The notes below the pieces were generated by a model. That model was not told where the DNA came from. It saw nothing but the letters and a program-made list of their open reading frames with translations, and made no database searches. A stretch of 64,000 nucleotides of DNA from B1 sp964355075 (GTDB taxonomy: Bacteria; Bacteroidota; Bacteroidia; UKL13-3), in assembly GCA_964355075.1 (NCBI GenBank), contig CAYHCF010000009.1, positions 1 through 64,000 on the forward strand. Direction: 5' to 3'. Positions within the stretch are counted from its first letter, which is position 1; each line of letters starts with the position of its first letter. The position numbers were made by a program, and so were the translations under genes. Shown piece by piece: positions 52,056-59,539 of the stretch.

Positions 52056-52085
52056 CAAATATAGGGTAAGTAAATAGTTTTCCAA
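52056..52085 (-). promoter_or_regulatory. two-box promoter of the 45-residue protein
   Basis: On the minus strand TTTG (52085-52082), an 18-nt spacer, then TATATTTG (52063-52056), 14 bp before the ATG. Both boxes match the Bacteroidota consensus. The upstream box lies just past the arginine decarboxylase stop codon. Confidence 0.7.
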
Positions 52086-52093
52086 ATTCAATC

Positions 52094-53500
52094 CTAATAG
52101 CCCAAAATATTTAGCATGGATTGCGCATTTTGCTCCTCCGAAAATACCTGGTAACTCAGGGTTCCATCCTCATTTTTGTCAATCACTATATGTTTCGGAG
52201 CAGGAATCAGGCAATGTTGGATCCCACCATAACCACCTAAGCTTTCCTGGTATGCCCCTGTATGGAAAAAACCCATGTGCAAGGTACTGCCTTCCTTCAA
52301 TTTAGGTAAAAAAACCTGATTGGTATTGGTATCCGAATTATAGAAATCCTGCGCATCACAGGTTAATCCACCCAGATTAATCCTTTGATATTCATCGTCC
52401 CAATTATTAACAGCCAGCATGATAAATTTTTGTCCAATTCCCCAGGTATCCGGCAATGTAGTGATAAAAGAGCTGTTAATCATATACCATAACTCCTTAT
52501 CATTCTGTTCCTTCTGACCAATAATCGAATACAAAGCACCGCCGCTTTCTCCTACTGTAAACGAACCAAACTCCGTAAATATATTGGGCTCTTTTATACC
52601 TCTACTTTCACAAATGGCTTTAATGTAATATACAATCTGGTCAACCATATAGGCATAGTCATACTCTGCTCCCAATGAATTGTAAATAGGCATTCCTCCA
52701 CCAATATCAAGGGTATCAAGGTCGTCGCAAAACTCCTTTACATCGCAATACACATTCACCAATCGGGTTAATTCACTCCAGAAGTAAGTAGTATCTCTAA
52801 TCCCTGAATTCACGAAAAAATGCAGTATCTTTAGTTTAAATCTTTCATTGTTTTTGATTTTTTTCTGATATAAATCCTGAATCTTTTTATAACTCATCCC
52901 TAATCTGGAGGTATAAACCGAAAAGTTGGGCTCCTCTTCCGTTGCGATACGAATTCCCAATTGAACCTGTTTTTGAGAATATTTGGCCATCAGTTCCAGT
53001 TCCTCAGGGTTATCCAGCACACATACCAGATTGTTAAATCCATCATTTAGCAAATCGGCCATGTTTTGCATGTATTCAAGCGTTTTGAACCCATTGCAAA
53101 CGATAAATTGCTCTTTTTTTATCTTCCCTTTTTTTTCAAGGATTTTGACAATCTCTAGATCAAAAGCCGAAGATGTTTCAATATCTACCTTGTTTTTTAA
53201 TACCGTATCCATCACAAAACTAAAGTGAGAGCTTTTGGTGCAATAGCAATAATTATAGGTACCCTGATACTTATATTTTTCAAATGCCTTGCCAAATAAG
53301 TCTCTGACAACAGCAATCTGAGAATTGATTTTAGGCAAATAGCTAAACTTGAGCGGCGTTCCGAATTTCTCTATCAGGCCCATTAATTGGATACCATGGA
53401 AATATAGTTGGTTATCAATTACTTCAAAGCCATGTCTTGGAAAGAAAAAGGTTTGATGAATTAAATCGGTGTACCGGTTTTTGATGTTTGGGATTTTCAC
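52094..53500 (-). CDS. speA: biosynthetic arginine decarboxylase (fold-type III PLP)
   Basis: 468 residues. The PLP lysine lies in YCYCTKSSHF near residue 89. An alanine-racemase-type barrel follows: ETSSAFDLEI, then LDIGGGMPIYN (about 265-275), a Gly-rich phosphate site and FTEFGSFTVGESGG. The C-terminal barrel includes LGGLTCDAQDFY, where the conserved Cys-Asp pair takes part in catalysis. The size and layout match the short arginine decarboxylases of Bacteroidota and not the longer proteobacterial SpeA. It makes agmatine for polyamine synthesis. It is divergent from an arginase gene, which competes for arginine. Confidence 0.87.
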   Translation of the reverse strand: MKIPNIKNRYTDLIHQTFFFPRHGFEVIDNQLYFHGIQLMGLIEKFGTPLKFSYLPKINSQIAVVRDLFGKAFEKYKYQGTYNYCYCTKSSHFSFVMDTVLKNKVDIETSSAFDLEIVKILEKKGKIKKEQFIVCNGFKTLEYMQNMADLLNDGFNNLVCVLDNPEELELMAKYSQKQVQLGIRIATEEEPNFSVYTSRLGMSYKKIQDLYQKKIKNNERFKLKILHFFVNSGIRDTTYFWSELTRLVNVYCDVKEFCDDLDTLDIGGGMPIYNSLGAEYDYAYMVDQIVYYIKAICESRGIKEPNIFTEFGSFTVGESGGALYSIIGQKEQNDKELWYMINSSFITTLPDTWGIGQKFIMLAVNNWDDEYQRINLGGLTCDAQDFYNSDTNTNQVFLPKLKEGSTLHMGFFHTGAYQESLGGYGGIQHCLIPAPKHIVIDKNEDGTLSYQVFSEEQNAQSMLNILGY

Positions 53501-53605
53501 AGATGCAAATTTTCTACAATTTTAGCATTTTACGGGTTTATCAAACAAATTATTATTTATTTGATTCAAATCAAAAGAAAAGCAGGTTTGAATTAAGCCA
53601 TATAT

Positions 53606-53613
53606 TATCTTTG
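53606..53613 (+). promoter_or_regulatory. -7 box TATCTTTG of the arginase gene
   Basis: An exact TAnnTTTG ends 26 bp before the GTG at 53640. A TTTG at 53587-53590 is only 15 nt upstream, shorter than the usual spacer. Confidence 0.45.
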
Positions 53614-53639
53614 CAACGCAACCATCCCCAGGAGGTTTT

Positions 53640-54575
53640 GTGAAAAATGTAAAAATAATAACCATTCAATCAGATTTTGGAGCCGCTAAAAGGGGTGCTA
53701 AATTGGGTCCGAAAGCACTTTTAAAAGCAATTGAAAAAAATCATCCCGGTTTTCTTGAACATTGTCCGGTTACCAGCATTGAAAGCAGCGATTTAGTCAG
53801 TAATGAAATTTTTGAGACCGCAAAAAACATACACAATATTTTATCTGTTCAAAAGCGAGCCATCAAGGCAATTGATGAGGTATTGTCGCAAGGCTCTTTT
53901 CCCTTTGTTATCAGTGGTGATCACAGCAATGGACTGGCCGGAATCAGTGCACTTAAAAATCAAAATCCTAAATGGAATATTGGCGTAATCTGGATTGACG
54001 CACATGCCGATTTGAACACCCCATTTACATCCAAAACCGGAAATATACATGGTATGCCTCTGGCGGCCGCTCTGGCACTCGGTCCAAAAGCAAATCAAAA
54101 AAATAAGGTGGATACCGATGTGGTAGAAAAGTGGGATAAGTTAATTGCACTGGGTCAGCAAAGAATAAAACCGAAAATATTGCCAAAAAATCTCGTGTTT
54201 ATTGATATCCGGGATATTGATGAGGAAGAAACCAATATTTTGTTCGATAATCAAATAAAATATTTTACGCCTCAGATGAGAAAAGAAATGGGGTTAAAGG
54301 AAATTATCAGGGAAACACTTGAGCACTTAGCGGATTGCAATTGCCTCCTGGTTTCTTTTGATGTGGATAGCCTCGATCCAACTATTTCTTACGGAACCGG
54401 AACACCGGTGCCTGACGGTTTAAGCAAGTTGGAAGCCATTGAATTGTTGCAGGCTTTTTTGGCTGAACCTAAGACCAAATTATTTGAAATTTCTGAAATA
54501 AATCCTTTGCTCGATCGCTATAACCCCATGGAGGATGTAGCGGCAGAAATAGTAGTTAAAGCGTTAGGTTATTAG
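53640..54575 (+). CDS. arginase (ureohydrolase family)
   Basis: 311 residues from a GTG start preceded by AGGAGG 5 bp away, an unusually strong Shine-Dalgarno for this phylum that decides the start. The manganese ligands are clear: SGDHSNG, WIDAHADLNTP (the DAHAD motif) and SFDVDSLDP. TGNIHGMPLAAALALG is arginase-like and unlike agmatinase. It hydrolyses arginine to ornithine and urea. It is divergent from the arginine decarboxylase, so the pair probably balances ornithine and agmatine routes. Confidence 0.87.
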   Translation: MKNVKIITIQSDFGAAKRGAKLGPKALLKAIEKNHPGFLEHCPVTSIESSDLVSNEIFETAKNIHNILSVQKRAIKAIDEVLSQGSFPFVISGDHSNGLAGISALKNQNPKWNIGVIWIDAHADLNTPFTSKTGNIHGMPLAAALALGPKANQKNKVDTDVVEKWDKLIALGQQRIKPKILPKNLVFIDIRDIDEEETNILFDNQIKYFTPQMRKEMGLKEIIRETLEHLADCNCLLVSFDVDSLDPTISYGTGTPVPDGLSKLEAIELLQAFLAEPKTKLFEISEINPLLDRYNPMEDVAAEIVVKALGY

Positions 54576-54600
54576 GCTATAGGCTATTAGGCTGTAGCAA
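54566..54600. repeat. TAGGCTATAGGCTATTAGGC dispersed repeat
   Basis: Three tandem variants of TTAGGCTRTAGGC directly after the arginase stop. Relatives lie at 2895-2945 and 33094-33142. Confidence 0.6.
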
Positions 54601-54614
54601 GTCTGCCTATCCAG

Positions 54615-55628
54615 CTATACAAGGCATTTCAGGAATTCAAGAGTATCCTCGCCGTCGGCATAATCGGCTAAACCGGGGTTTTGCGATTGCCCGAAAGGAA
54701 CCATTCCATCCATTTCTGTGTTACCTACCACACATTGAATTTCGTTTTTGTGGGTTTCAACATACGCTTTTACCTCTTCCAAATTCTCGTAAAATTGAAA
54801 CAACAATACACTGAGCGGTGAAGAAATACCTTCATCCTGTTTTAAAATCAAAAAGCCATTATCTAAATGTGGAGCCAGGTTCATCAGGAAAATGGCCTTG
54901 TGGTAAGTATAGTTATTGGCGTATTTATTGTGATGGATCATATCCTTGTATCGCTCAAAAGCCTCAATCATGGGTTCTAGCTGATAACCCTGTGGTAGCA
55001 GTACTTTAGACACATTGCGACAACCCAATCCGAAATACATAAACACATCATCTGCCAGTTTATCCAGCTCCTCCGGGCTTTCTTTTCCGGTAAGGATTGC
55101 TATGCTGTTTCGGTTTTTGCGAAGTAAATTCGGCTTGTTTTTAAAGTAGTATTCAAAATACCGGTGGCTGTTATTGCTTCCGGTTGCAATCACTGCATCA
55201 AAATTTTTCAAGTTATGGTCTTCTGAAAATTGGATCAGGTTTTCCATTTCCGGATTTATGCATATTAACTCATTCACCACCCATTTTATTAAAACAGAAT
55301 CGTCGGACGAAGGTTTTATGATCGCTTTATTTCCACTTGCCAGCACACTTATTAAGTCGTGAAGTCCAACCAATGGAATATTTCCCGCCATGATAATCGC
55401 TACTGTTTTGGGTTCAGCCTGATCCGAAAATTCGTATTTTTTGAGCCAGTTCGATAGATTCTCCTGTTTTAATAATGCACCCCATGCTCGTATTGCATTG
55501 ATTTGCATATCAATAGTAAACCAATTGTTATAAAGGTAGGCCTCTTGTAAAATTTTGTGATCAGGATTGACATTTCCGAAAACGTCTCCTAAATTTGAAA
55601 GCAAATCAATGCGTTGTGAATAATTCAT
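54615..55628 (-). CDS. acyl-CoA reductase (LuxC family)
   Basis: 337 residues. It belongs to the aldehyde-dehydrogenase-like fold: VAIIMAGNIPLVGLHDLIS near 75-93, GNKAIIKPSSDDS (the lysine region), ATGSNNSHRYFEYYF near 150, and the catalytic Cys in FGLGCRNVSKV near 203. It reduces acyl-CoA (or acyl-thioester) to an aldehyde, probably with NADPH, in fatty-aldehyde or lipid synthesis. It is divergent from the ferredoxin gene at 55714, an arrangement I recall in other Bacteroidota; a functional link is plausible but not shown. Confidence 0.87.
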   Translation of the reverse strand: MNYSQRIDLLSNLGDVFGNVNPDHKILQEAYLYNNWFTIDMQINAIRAWGALLKQENLSNWLKKYEFSDQAEPKTVAIIMAGNIPLVGLHDLISVLASGNKAIIKPSSDDSVLIKWVVNELICINPEMENLIQFSEDHNLKNFDAVIATGSNNSHRYFEYYFKNKPNLLRKNRNSIAILTGKESPEELDKLADDVFMYFGLGCRNVSKVLLPQGYQLEPMIEAFERYKDMIHHNKYANNYTYHKAIFLMNLAPHLDNGFLILKQDEGISSPLSVLLFQFYENLEEVKAYVETHKNEIQCVVGNTEMDGMVPFGQSQNPGLADYADGEDTLEFLKCLV

Positions 55629-55713
55629 GTAATTTAGACTAATTCTATTTTTTTGATTGTGGCAACAAAACTAAACTTGCACCTGTTATCATCCTAAACA
55701 AAAAAACAAAAAT

Positions 55714-56061
55714 ATGGCAATAATGATTACCGACGAATGCATCAACTGTGGTGCATGCGAACCTGAATGTCCAAATAACGCAATTTATGAAGCGGGAGCT
55801 GAATGGTCTTGGGCCGATGGAAATGATTCATCAGGAATGGTTATGCTCAACGGAGAATCTGTTGAAGTAACTAAGCGTTTTCCACCGGTTTCTGACGATG
55901 TTTATTTTATCGTTACCAGCAAATGTACAGAATGTGCGGGCTTCCACGAGGAGCCTCAATGCGCGGCAGTTTGCCCGGTTGATTGCTGTATCCCTGACCT
56001 GGATCATGTGGAAACACAGGAAGAATTATTGGAGAAAAAAGGCAGAATGCACACTGCATAA
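55714..56061 (+). CDS. 4Fe-4S dicluster ferredoxin
   Basis: 115 residues. The first cluster motif is CINCGACEPECP (residues 10-21) and the second is CTECAGFHEEPQCAAVCPVDC (from about residue 70). There is a long loop between them and an acidic tail, as in the Chromatium-type 2[4Fe-4S] ferredoxins. It is a cytoplasmic one-electron carrier. A strong terminator follows. The acyl-CoA reductase gene is divergent beside it. Confidence 0.93.
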   Translation: MAIMITDECINCGACEPECPNNAIYEAGAEWSWADGNDSSGMVMLNGESVEVTKRFPPVSDDVYFIVTSKCTECAGFHEEPQCAAVCPVDCCIPDLDHVETQEELLEKKGRMHTA

Positions 56062-56080
56062 TTTTCATCCAAAAACATTT

Positions 56081-56120
56081 AAAAGCCGTCTCGTCTTTAA
56101 GGACGAGACGGCTTTTTTTT
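56081..56120 (+). terminator. strong terminator after the ferredoxin gene
   Basis: AAAAGCCGTCTCGTC (56081-56095) and GACGAGACGGCTTTT (56102-56116) form a perfect 15-bp stem with loop TTTAAG, followed by T. The GTCTCGT/ACGAGAC part of the stem recurs at 32712 and 40281. Confidence 0.9.
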
Positions 56121-56149
56121 ATTGTCGAATCTCCTAAATTCGCCAGCTC

Positions 56150-56764
56150 ATGCTTATTTCGCTTCATCCCAAAAATCCAAATCCACGCGACCTCAAAAAG
56201 GTTGTTGATATGCTGAATAACGATGGTATTGTAATCATTCCAACCGATACCATTTATGCCCTTGCCTGCAAAATAGGAAGTAAAAAAGGAATTGAGCGGA
56301 TGGGAAAAATCAGTGGTAAAAAAACGGAAAAGATGAATTATTCATTGCTATGTGCCAACCTTTCCCATATTGCTGATTATACCGCTGTGATTGATAAAAG
56401 TATATTCAGGCTATTGAAAAACAATATACCCGGAGCATTTACCTTTATATTTAAAGCGAATAACATCATCAGCAAATACTTTTCGGGCAATAAGAAAACA
56501 ATCGGAATTCGAATTCCCGATAATACAATAACTCAAAATATTATTTCTGAGTTGGGCATGCCGCTGGTGGTTAGCACCCTTTACCACGAAGATGAAATCA
56601 TTGAATACATGACCGACCCCGAAGAAATTCATGAAAAGTTTGAATACTTAGTAGATTGTGTGATTGACGGTGGTTCAGGCGGAAATGTTCCCTCCACCAT
56701 CATTGATTGCAGCAACGACGAAATCACCGTAACCCGCCAGGGAAAAGGGATTTTAGTGAGTTAA
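56150..56764 (+). CDS. Sua5/YciO/YrdC family threonylcarbamoyl-AMP synthase
   Basis: 204 residues, the size of YrdC/YciO proteins without the Sua5 C-terminal domain. Landmarks: GIVIIPTDTIYALACKIGS near 30-48, MNYSLLCANLSHIADYT, IPGAFTFIFKA, and IGIRIPDN. It probably makes threonylcarbamoyl-AMP for t6A37 in tRNA, though the YciO branch has a less certain role. It starts 30 bp past the ferredoxin terminator, so it has its own promoter. Confidence 0.87.
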   Translation: MLISLHPKNPNPRDLKKVVDMLNNDGIVIIPTDTIYALACKIGSKKGIERMGKISGKKTEKMNYSLLCANLSHIADYTAVIDKSIFRLLKNNIPGAFTFIFKANNIISKYFSGNKKTIGIRIPDNTITQNIISELGMPLVVSTLYHEDEIIEYMTDPEEIHEKFEYLVDCVIDGGSGGNVPSTIIDCSNDEITVTRQGKGILVS

Positions 56765-56830
56765 ATATTGCAGTTCTCTGCGCAACTCTGCGTAAACTCC
56801 GCGAAACTCCGCGAGAAAGGGTAACGCTAA
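56765..56830. repeat. phrase repeat (CTCTGCGCAACTCTGCGTAA)
   Basis: CTCTGCGCAACTCTGCGTAAA, then CTCCGCGAAA twice with variation, directly follows the YrdC-family stop. It is another of the degenerate phrase families seen in this window. Confidence 0.6.
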
Positions 56831-56907
56831 TACTTGAGCCATTCACAATTAATGAAAATGATTTACCCACTACAAACAACATTAAACCAAAATGGTTCTC
56901 CCTCCTC

Positions 56908-57348
56908 CTACAATCTTCTCAAATACAAAATACGCTCATTTTTGACGCCGGATATTTGTTTGATGCCGGTTAATATCAGGTTATTGTTGCCTAGCTTTTC
57001 TATAAGATAGGTTTGGTTGATCCAATCGGGTTCAGAAATGGTAATCCGGGAATAATCGGGTCCGTAAACCCAGGTGATGGCGTAATTGTTTGATCCCTGG
57101 GTCAATATGCCACTGACCGTATCCGGATTAAATGAGAATTTTCCGTCATTGACAAGGCTTTCCACCCTTATTTTTGGCCCTGTTGAAGGAACTTCATTCT
57201 GTAAAACACTATCGCGGTTCCACTGACCTACAAAATTGATTTTTTGAGTAACAGGATTTGGATCCAGCAGCGGATTATCTTTTACACAGGAAGCCATCAA
57301 ACTGATGACTGCCATGATAAGGAATAAATGAATATTTTTAATGCGCAT
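56908..57348 (-). CDS. lipocalin-like lipoprotein of unknown function
   Basis: 146 residues from the ATG at 57348 (MRIKNIHLFLIMA); the open frame continues upstream but only this start gives a signal peptide. The lipobox is LMASC (Cys at about 20). The mature part is a small beta-barrel type: VGQWNRDSVLQNE, then KFSFNPDTVSGIL, and DYSRITISEPDW, as in lipocalin-like Bacteroidota lipoproteins. Its function is unknown. It is divergent from folK. Confidence 0.7.
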   Translation of the reverse strand: MRIKNIHLFLIMAVISLMASCVKDNPLLDPNPVTQKINFVGQWNRDSVLQNEVPSTGPKIRVESLVNDGKFSFNPDTVSGILTQGSNNYAITWVYGPDYSRITISEPDWINQTYLIEKLGNNNLILTGIKQISGVKNERILYLRRL

Positions 57349-57427
57349 AAGTATTTTGAAAAAACAAATATAATGCCATTCATCCACAAAATTTTTTAGG
57401 TCCAATGCTTTTTGCTTTATTTGTTGC

Positions 57428-57910
57428 ATGTTACACCAGTGCTATATTTTGTTAGGATCAAACATGGGAGATAGTTTTCAAAATCTGCAACATGCAAATG
57501 ACTTCATGGAAGAAAAAGCGGGTAAAATAGGTGCTAAATCCTCGGTATATAAAACAGAGGCATGGGGAAATGCAGATCAAAATGATTTTCTGAACCAGGT
57601 GATTTTACTGGAAACAAGCCTATCCGCAACTGAATTATTAGACCAGCTTTTACATATTGAACAAACAATGGGGCGGAAAAGAATTCAAAAATGGGAGCCG
57701 AGAATTATTGATTTGGATATATTATATTTTGATGATTTGGTTTTCAAAAATGAAAATCTCACCATTCCTCACCCCTATTTGCAAAAAAGAAGATTTGCGC
57801 TTGAGCCTTTATATGAGATAGCGGCCCACTTTATTCACCCGGTGTTGAACCAATGCACCGCCGACTTATTAAAAAACTGCACTGACCCCCTATTGGTGGA
57901 AAAATTGTAA
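57428..57910 (+). CDS. folK: HPPK, 2-amino-4-hydroxy-6-hydroxymethyldihydropteridine pyrophosphokinase
   Basis: 160 residues, normal for FolK. YILLGSNMGDSFQNLQHA begins the fold, YKTEAWG lies near 40, NDFLNQVILLET follows, then MGRKRIQKWEPRIIDLDILYFDD with the metal-binding DLD and IPHPYLQKRRFALEPL with the conserved His and Arg residues. It transfers pyrophosphate from ATP to the pterin in folate synthesis. It is followed by a nucleoside kinase gene 35 bp away. Confidence 0.95.
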   Translation: MLHQCYILLGSNMGDSFQNLQHANDFMEEKAGKIGAKSSVYKTEAWGNADQNDFLNQVILLETSLSATELLDQLLHIEQTMGRKRIQKWEPRIIDLDILYFDDLVFKNENLTIPHPYLQKRRFALEPLYEIAAHFIHPVLNQCTADLLKNCTDPLLVEKL

Positions 57911-57945
57911 CTTATGATTGCTCAAATCCTTGCACTTTTGCTACA

Positions 57946-58599
57946 TTGAAATTAGAAATTCCATATCAGTTTATTGCCATCGAAGGTAATATAGGTGCAG
58001 GCAAATCATCCTTTGCCACAATGCTGTCAAAGCAATTGAATGCAAGTTTGATACTCGAAGAATTTCAAGACAATTCCTTTCTGCCAAAGTTCTATGAAGA
58101 TGCCCGCCGTTACGCCTTTCCATTAGAAATGAGCTTTTTGGCGAGTAGGTTCAACCAGTTAAAGAAACAATTAAACGAACAGGATTTGTTTAAAGACCAT
58201 ATTATCAGTGATTATTTTTTTGCCAAATGCCTGTTGTTTTCAAAGGTGAATTTAGATGAAGATGAGTACGAATTGTACTATCGTTTGTACAGCATCATTG
58301 ATCTGCAATTACCCAAACCCGATTTACTGGTTTATCTGCACAGCCCCATCGAAAAACTGCAATGGAATATAGGAAACAGAGGCCGGGTGTATGAGCAACA
58401 TATCACCGATAAATACCTCCAGGAGCTTCAGGATGCTTACTTTTCTTACCTGAATGCCAATCCTGATTTACGGGTGTTGCTGGTAGATTGTTCAAACCTG
58501 GATTTTGTAAACAACCCTGCACATTACGAGCAAATAGTTGCGCTGATGACCCAATCGCACAATCCCGGTATTCATCATTATCATTTATTAGGGATTTGA
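57946..58599 (+). CDS. deoxynucleoside kinase
   Basis: 217 residues. The start is a TTG (57946); no ATG comes before the P-loop. GNIGAGKSS (14-22) binds ATP, EEFQDNSFLPKFYED (38-52) binds the substrate, and FLASRFNQL, ISDYFFAKCLLF and VYLHSPIEKLQWNIGNRGRVYEQ include the lid and DRS-like regions. It phosphorylates deoxyadenosine, deoxyguanosine or a related nucleoside for salvage. The stop overlaps the next start (TGATG), so it is coupled to the WbqC-like gene. Confidence 0.9.
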   Translation: MKLEIPYQFIAIEGNIGAGKSSFATMLSKQLNASLILEEFQDNSFLPKFYEDARRYAFPLEMSFLASRFNQLKKQLNEQDLFKDHIISDYFFAKCLLFSKVNLDEDEYELYYRLYSIIDLQLPKPDLLVYLHSPIEKLQWNIGNRGRVYEQHITDKYLQELQDAYFSYLNANPDLRVLLVDCSNLDFVNNPAHYEQIVALMTQSHNPGIHHYHLLGI

Positions 58600-59231
58600 T
58601 GGAAAAAGCTTCAAGCCTGATGAGCATTGCCTATTTGCCCTGCATTGCCTGGGTTCAGCATGCGATTCATAGCGGAGTGGTTTTGATGGAAGCACACGAA
58701 AATTACAGCAAACAAAGTTACCGCAACCGCACGCGCATCTTATCGTCGAATGGCGTTTTGAATTTAACGATTCCCATTTTACAGCTTACCGGCAAACAAG
58801 TGATCACGCAAATTCAAACCGATGACAATGAAAACTGGAAACATTCGCATTGGAAAAGCATTTCGGCAGCCTATGGGAAATCGGCGTTCTTTTTATATTA
58901 CCGGCATCATTTCGAACCCTTTTTTAATGGCTCTTGTCGTGTAAATTTGTTTGAATACAACCTCGGATTATTAGAAGTGATTTTTAAAATTCTCAAGGTA
59001 AACACGCGGCTTGAGCCCAGCGCGACATACCAAAAAGCGGGGCAGGAACTCGTTGATTTAAGAGAGAAATTCAAAACCAAAAGTAAAAATCCTGAAGCTG
59101 AACTTTTATTTCAAAAACCCTATATGCAGGTGTTCGCCGATAAATTTTCTTTCCAAACCAATTTATCCATTCTCGATTTAATTTTCAATGTAGGTCCGGA
59201 TGCAGGAAGTTATTTGAGTGCAGAGTGGTGA
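58599..59231 (+). CDS. WbqC family protein
   Basis: 210 residues from the ATG at 58599; the frame is open further upstream inside the kinase gene, but only this start gives the usual beginning. LMEAHENYSKQSYRNRTRIL, then LNLTIPILQ, HSHWKSISAAYGKSAFFLYY and FNVGPDAGSYLS are typical of the WbqC-like family. Its biochemical role is poorly known; some members sit in glycan loci. It is translationally coupled to the deoxynucleoside kinase (TGATG). Confidence 0.8.
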   Translation: MEKASSLMSIAYLPCIAWVQHAIHSGVVLMEAHENYSKQSYRNRTRILSSNGVLNLTIPILQLTGKQVITQIQTDDNENWKHSHWKSISAAYGKSAFFLYYRHHFEPFFNGSCRVNLFEYNLGLLEVIFKILKVNTRLEPSATYQKAGQELVDLREKFKTKSKNPEAELLFQKPYMQVFADKFSFQTNLSILDLIFNVGPDAGSYLSAEW

Positions 59232-59480
59232 AAGGTAAGTGGTAATCAGTAATTGGTAATTGGTAATCAGTAATTATAATAAAAAATAAAATCTGCTAGA
59301 AATAGCGGTCTATTGTTAAACACAATAATCAACCCCATTTTGCGGAGTATCCATTGGATCAGAATTTCAAAATATTTTCACTTGTGAACTTTCTTCTTTC
59401 CCTTGTGGGCTTTGTGTTAAAAAAGAAATCCCTCTTAAACACAAAGATCACGAAGGATTGCACAAAGATCACAAGGAAAT
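59232..59480. repeat. mixed phrase repeats upstream of lysC
   Basis: 59232-59275 reiterates GGTAATCAGTAATTGGTAAT, the family seen at 16828-17098. At about 59395-59480, CTTTGTGTTAA and its complement TTAAACACAAAG flank a short loop, with further CACAAAGATCACAAGG phrases. No gene was seen. Confidence 0.65.
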
Positions 59481-59487
59481 CGGGGTT

Positions 59488-59518
59488 TTTGAGTCTTGCG
59501 CAAAACTCCTTACCTTTG
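59488..59518 (+). promoter_or_regulatory. two-box promoter of lysC
   Basis: TTTG (59488-59491), exactly 19 nt, TACCTTTG (59511-59518), 21 bp before the ATG at 59540. It is the best match to the Bacteroidota -33/-7 consensus in the window. Confidence 0.8.
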
Positions 59519-59539
59519 CATACTTACAAATGATTAAGC

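Noticed and set aside
58488..58598. Longer WbqC-like protein starting at 58488
   Set aside because: That part overlaps the deoxynucleoside kinase in another frame and has no family similarity; the TGATG overlap gives the natural start.
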